Assembly: GCF_002744755.1 (NCBI RefSeq)
Contig: NZ_KZ319293.1
Coordinates: 1-64,000 of the forward strand
Reading direction: 5' to 3'
Source of the DNA: Leeuwenhoekiella nanhaiensis
GTDB lineage: Bacteria; Bacteroidota; Bacteroidia; Flavobacteriales; Flavobacteriaceae
Length of the DNA stretch: 64,000 bases
Shown here: piece by piece, positions 61,483-64,000 of the stretch
Numbering within the stretch: position 1 is the stretch's first letter
How the letters are laid out: every line of letters begins with the position of its first letter
Made by a program: the position numbers and the translations under genes
The notes under the pieces: model-generated
Told to the model about the DNA's origin: nothing
Databases searched by the model: none
What the model saw: only the letters and a program-made list of their open reading frames with translations

Positions 61483-62026
61483 AACCGGTTTTAAGTCGTT
61501 TTAAATCTTCCTGTATTTTAAGCATTCCTTCCCGGTGTGACATATTTTCTTTAGAAAAGTTTTCGAGAAAAACCTCGATATCCTTAACCAGACGTTTACT
61601 TTCTAAAATCTTTTTACGTACCGGATGCATTAAATGGCCGTTATTTGTTATGGCGTTAAAATAAGGTTCCAGACGCTTATGCAGGTTACTGATATTCTTT
61701 TTAAGAATAAAACCTGACGCCCCGCTCAAAATAGTATCTGCAGCGAGCTCTTCATCATTGATAGCCCCGGTAACAAAAAGGAATGTAATAGAGGGAGCTA
61801 TTTCCTGTGCTTCCTCAAGAATTTCCAATCCTGAACAGGTAGGCAATTTATAATCTGAGAGAATAATATCTGGTGTTTTAGAAGCCACTTCCATTCTAAA
61901 TTCATTCAGATTTTTACAGACTGTTACTTCAGCCTCAGGATCAGCTTTTGAAATTTCACGCTTAATAAGCGTAACATCTGCTGCGTTATCCTCTACCAGC
62001 AATACTCTAAGATTTACTTGCTCCAT
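61439..62026 (-). CDS. Response regulator with C-terminal helical extension
   Basis: Receiver domain about residues 6-125 with the phosphorylation site Asp58 (ILSDYKLP), Thr86 (FLFVTGA) and Lys109/110. The ATG of MEQVNLRVLLVED is the start, one base after the stop of the preceding receiver. The C-terminal 65 residues are helical and charged, with no DNA-binding domain I recognise. Likely a phosphorelay or protein-interaction output. Confidence 0.85.
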   Translation of the reverse strand: MEQVNLRVLLVEDNAADVTLIKREISKADPEAEVTVCKNLNEFRMEVASKTPDIILSDYKLPTCSGLEILEEAQEIAPSITFLFVTGAINDEELAADTILSGASGFILKKNISNLHKRLEPYFNAITNNGHLMHPVRKKILESKRLVKDIEVFLENFSKENMSHREGMLKIQEDLKRLKTGYDFRPLKDADNSAS

Positions 62027-62027
62027 T

Positions 62028-62438
62028 TTATCTATTATAAACAATCCAATAATCCATCATCGCCGGTAGCGTTTTACACAGCTCAGTAAATGTTTTCGGT
62101 TTTTCAATATAACTATTTGCTCCTAAATGATAAGATAATTGAATCTCATCCTGACGATCTGAAGAACTCAACATCACCACAGGAATGGATTTATAATCTT
62201 TCATTCCTCTGATGTTTTTTAGCAATTCAAGACCATTGACTTTTGGTATTTTAATGTCTAAAAGTATAACTCTTGGCAACTCTTCTTTAAACTGGGTACT
62301 TCGTAAATAGTTTAAAGCTTCCTCACCGTCTGATATGTACTTAATGGTATAATCTGGCATTTGCTTTTGAAAAATACGCTTCATCAGCGTAATATCATTT
62401 TCATCGTCCTCAATAGCCAATATGTACTTTGATTTCAT
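62028..62438 (-). CDS. CheY-like response regulator, Rcp1 type
   Basis: A single-domain receiver of 136 residues: acidic pocket Glu10-Asp11-Asp12, phospho-acceptor Asp61 (VILLDIKIPKVNG), switch Ser91-93 and Lys113 in SYIEKPKT. It closely resembles the Rcp1-type regulators encoded beside phytochromes. It starts ten bases after the kinase gene and is the likely first phosphate acceptor. Confidence 0.9.
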   Translation of the reverse strand: MKSKYILAIEDDENDITLMKRIFQKQMPDYTIKYISDGEEALNYLRSTQFKEELPRVILLDIKIPKVNGLELLKNIRGMKDYKSIPVVMLSSSDRQDEIQLSYHLGANSYIEKPKTFTELCKTLPAMMDYWIVYNR

Positions 62439-62448
62439 AGCAGAAATT

Positions 62449-64000
62449 TTACTTCAAAGTAAATAAAAAGGTACTTCCCTCACCCGGTGTACTTCTCACT
62501 TTTATTTTTCCGTTATGCTTTTTTATGATGCGCTTAACAATCGTAAGACCTAGTCCAGAACCCGGATATTCTTTTCCAACAAGCCTGCTAAACAATATAA
62601 AAATTCGTTTCTTATGCCGTTTGGCATCAAAGCCTATTCCATTATCTTTTACAAAGTAATAATCTTTGCCTTTAATGTTCTCCACTCCAATTTCAATAAG
62701 TGGTTTTTCGGCAGCTGCCGAATACTTCAAAGCATTGGTCAGCAGATTCTGCATGAGCTGGGTTACCATTCGCTGGTCTGCCTCAACTTCGGGCAGGTCA
62801 GAACTAATATCAATACGGGTATTTGGATAATCGTTACGAAGGTTTAAGAACTTCAGCAATTCTTCCGTCACTTCCTTTAAAGAAAATGGGGTACGATGTA
62901 AATCAGCCTGAGTAACCCTCGAAAATTCGAGTATGTCATCAATAAGATGGTTCATACGGTCTGCGGAATCAATAATGGTATCTACGGAAGATTTTCCAAA
63001 ATCGTCCAGAACATCGCTGTAATCTTCTTTAATAATTTGGGCGAATCCATCTATACCTCTTAACGGAGCTCTCAAGTCGTGGGCTACACTATAACTGAAG
63101 GTTTCCAAATCTTCGTAAGCACTTTGTAGTTTGCTGTTAAGTAATTTGACTTCTTCATATTTCTCCAGTATGATTTCTGAAATATCCTGCTTCAACGCCT
63201 GTGCAGCGGCAATCTCATAGTCCTGCCAGGGTTCTGAATGCGCCTCCTGAAGAACAGACCATTTTTCAAAGGATTTACGCGGAGACATCCTTTGGTCATC
63301 ATCCGGACTCATAACTTTCTCAGGTTTACCGGCCCAATTTACAGTTTTGATTTTTTCGGCTTTAAACCAAATCAATGCATCCTTGCGTGCAGATGAGAGA
63401 AAAACACAAAGCACCCCTGAGGCTTTTGACTTTAAAACTTCAAACTCCTCAAAGTCTTTCCCCAAAGCATTGGAGTAATAGTAATTATCTTCAAGATCAG
63501 CCAGCGACAAAGCCTTTACCAATTTTCTGATCGCATCCTCATCTGGAGTCTCGCCGGTCATTCTTATCTGACCATCAAGTAAAACTGCCGATCCCTGAGC
63601 ATCTGTAACCTCGAGCATTGTATAGTCTCCAGTGGTGAGACCATTCAAAACATCCCAGTCTTTACTTATTTTTTCCAGCAATTTGTTACGTAAGACAGCG
63701 CTTTCATTCACTTTAAGCAAGGCCTGATTTGCTGTCGACAGAATGATGCGGCTAGACAGCACCTGCGTAAGATACTTGCAGGATTGTCTTTTGTAATAAC
63801 TAATAAACTTAGGCGTATTGTGATGACAGGCAATCAAACCCCATAAGGTTCCTTTAGAAATAATGGCGGCAGTCATGGTTGCTCCCACTTCCATATTTTC
63901 GAGGTATTCTATATGTATGGGTGAAGATGCGCGTAATTCACTTTGTGTAAGATCTACCGGGTTTTCCTGTTCATTTCCTGATAATGCGTGTATTGCAACC
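62449..64000 (-). CDS. bphP: Bacteriophytochrome histidine kinase, 5' end outside window
   Basis: The visible 516 C-terminal residues begin inside the chromophore-binding GAF domain: DLTQSELRASSPIHIEYLENMEV is followed by LWGLIACHHNTP, a hallmark of phytochromes. The PHY domain follows, with the kinase after it: SYSVAHDLRAPLRGIDGFAQI (H-box), QNLLTNALKYS (N-box), VKDNGIGFD and GSGLGLTIVKRIIKKH. The PAS domain and the Cys that binds biliverdin would be further upstream, outside this window. It is the first visible gene of the light-sensing operon. Confidence 0.93.
   Translation of the reverse strand, partial: VAIHALSGNEQENPVDLTQSELRASSPIHIEYLENMEVGATMTAAIISKGTLWGLIACHHNTPKFISYYKRQSCKYLTQVLSSRIILSTANQALLKVNESAVLRNKLLEKISKDWDVLNGLTTGDYTMLEVTDAQGSAVLLDGQIRMTGETPDEDAIRKLVKALSLADLEDNYYYSNALGKDFEEFEVLKSKASGVLCVFLSSARKDALIWFKAEKIKTVNWAGKPEKVMSPDDDQRMSPRKSFEKWSVLQEAHSEPWQDYEIAAAQALKQDISEIILEKYEEVKLLNSKLQSAYEDLETFSYSVAHDLRAPLRGIDGFAQIIKEDYSDVLDDFGKSSVDTIIDSADRMNHLIDDILEFSRVTQADLHRTPFSLKEVTEELLKFLNLRNDYPNTRIDISSDLPEVEADQRMVTQLMQNLLTNALKYSAAAEKPLIEIGVENIKGKDYYFVKDNGIGFDAKRHKKRIFILFSRLVGKEYPGSGLGLTIVKRIIKKHNGKIKVRSTPGEGSTFLFTLK

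Overview
The window reads as chromosomal DNA of a Bacteroidota species, almost certainly a member of the family Flavobacteriaceae. The signs are a type IX secretion gene (porQ), a secreted protein with a T9SS C-terminal sorting domain, a carB product without its C-terminal regulatory domain, the alternative Bacteroidota GlmU-like protein, many lipoproteins and small outer-membrane barrels, and promoters with the TAnnTTTG -7 element. I see no prophage, insertion sequence, CRISPR array, tRNA or rRNA. The only recombinase is a chromosomal XerD.

Layout. 1-5.3 kb: a small membrane protein, a divergent mdaB / LysR-regulator pair, a DUF819 membrane protein and two exported proteins. 5.4-15.6 kb: carB, rpmH, a TPR-like membrane protein, a thioredoxin-fold protein, a lytic transglycosylase, a lipase-like hydrolase, a mini-GNAT, mtaB and an orphan oligopeptide-binding lipoprotein. 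15.6-29.5 kb: a GlmU-like protein, a structured intergenic element, rpsA, then an accessory stretch (lipase, AbgB-like amidohydrolase, aldehyde dehydrogenase, MFS transporter), followed by cmk, porQ and lon. A 114-bp remnant of a second aldehyde dehydrogenase gene lies beside the amidohydrolase and marks a rearrangement. 29.7-32.7 kb: an ECF sigma operon with a membrane anti-sigma-like protein and two exported beta-repeat proteins. 32.8-43.3 kb: a UMF1-type transporter, an M48 lipoprotein protease and an alpha-glucan cluster (GH31, glgB, maltokinase, glgE). 43.5-48.6 kb: two methionine sulfoxide reductases, a collagen-like lipoprotein, a uracil-DNA-glycosylase-like protein, lpdA, a Dph6-like ATPase and aroQ. 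48.7-53.6 kb: four paralogous outer-membrane barrels, xerD, hsp20 and a small exported protein. 54-61 kb: sucC, a LON-domain protein, lysA and a four-gene operon (DUF4159, SpoU methyltransferase, AI-2E/PerM family, THUMP-like methyltransferase). 60.9-64 kb: a bacteriophytochrome operon (histidine kinase running off the window, two response regulators, heme oxygenase).

How genes work together. GlgE, maltokinase and GlgB form the maltose-1-phosphate route to branched alpha-glucan, but no trehalose synthase is present here. The phytochrome operon joins the light sensor, its likely output receivers and the enzyme that would make its biliverdin chromophore. A perfect TGACA-N3-TGTCA palindrome occurs directly upstream of lon and again at the promoter of hsp20, which suggests a shared heat-shock operator. 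An ECF-type promoter (TGTAAC-N16-CGTCT) precedes a small exported protein, and a weaker version overlaps the promoter of the ECF sigma operon. The last two links are inferences from motifs read by eye.
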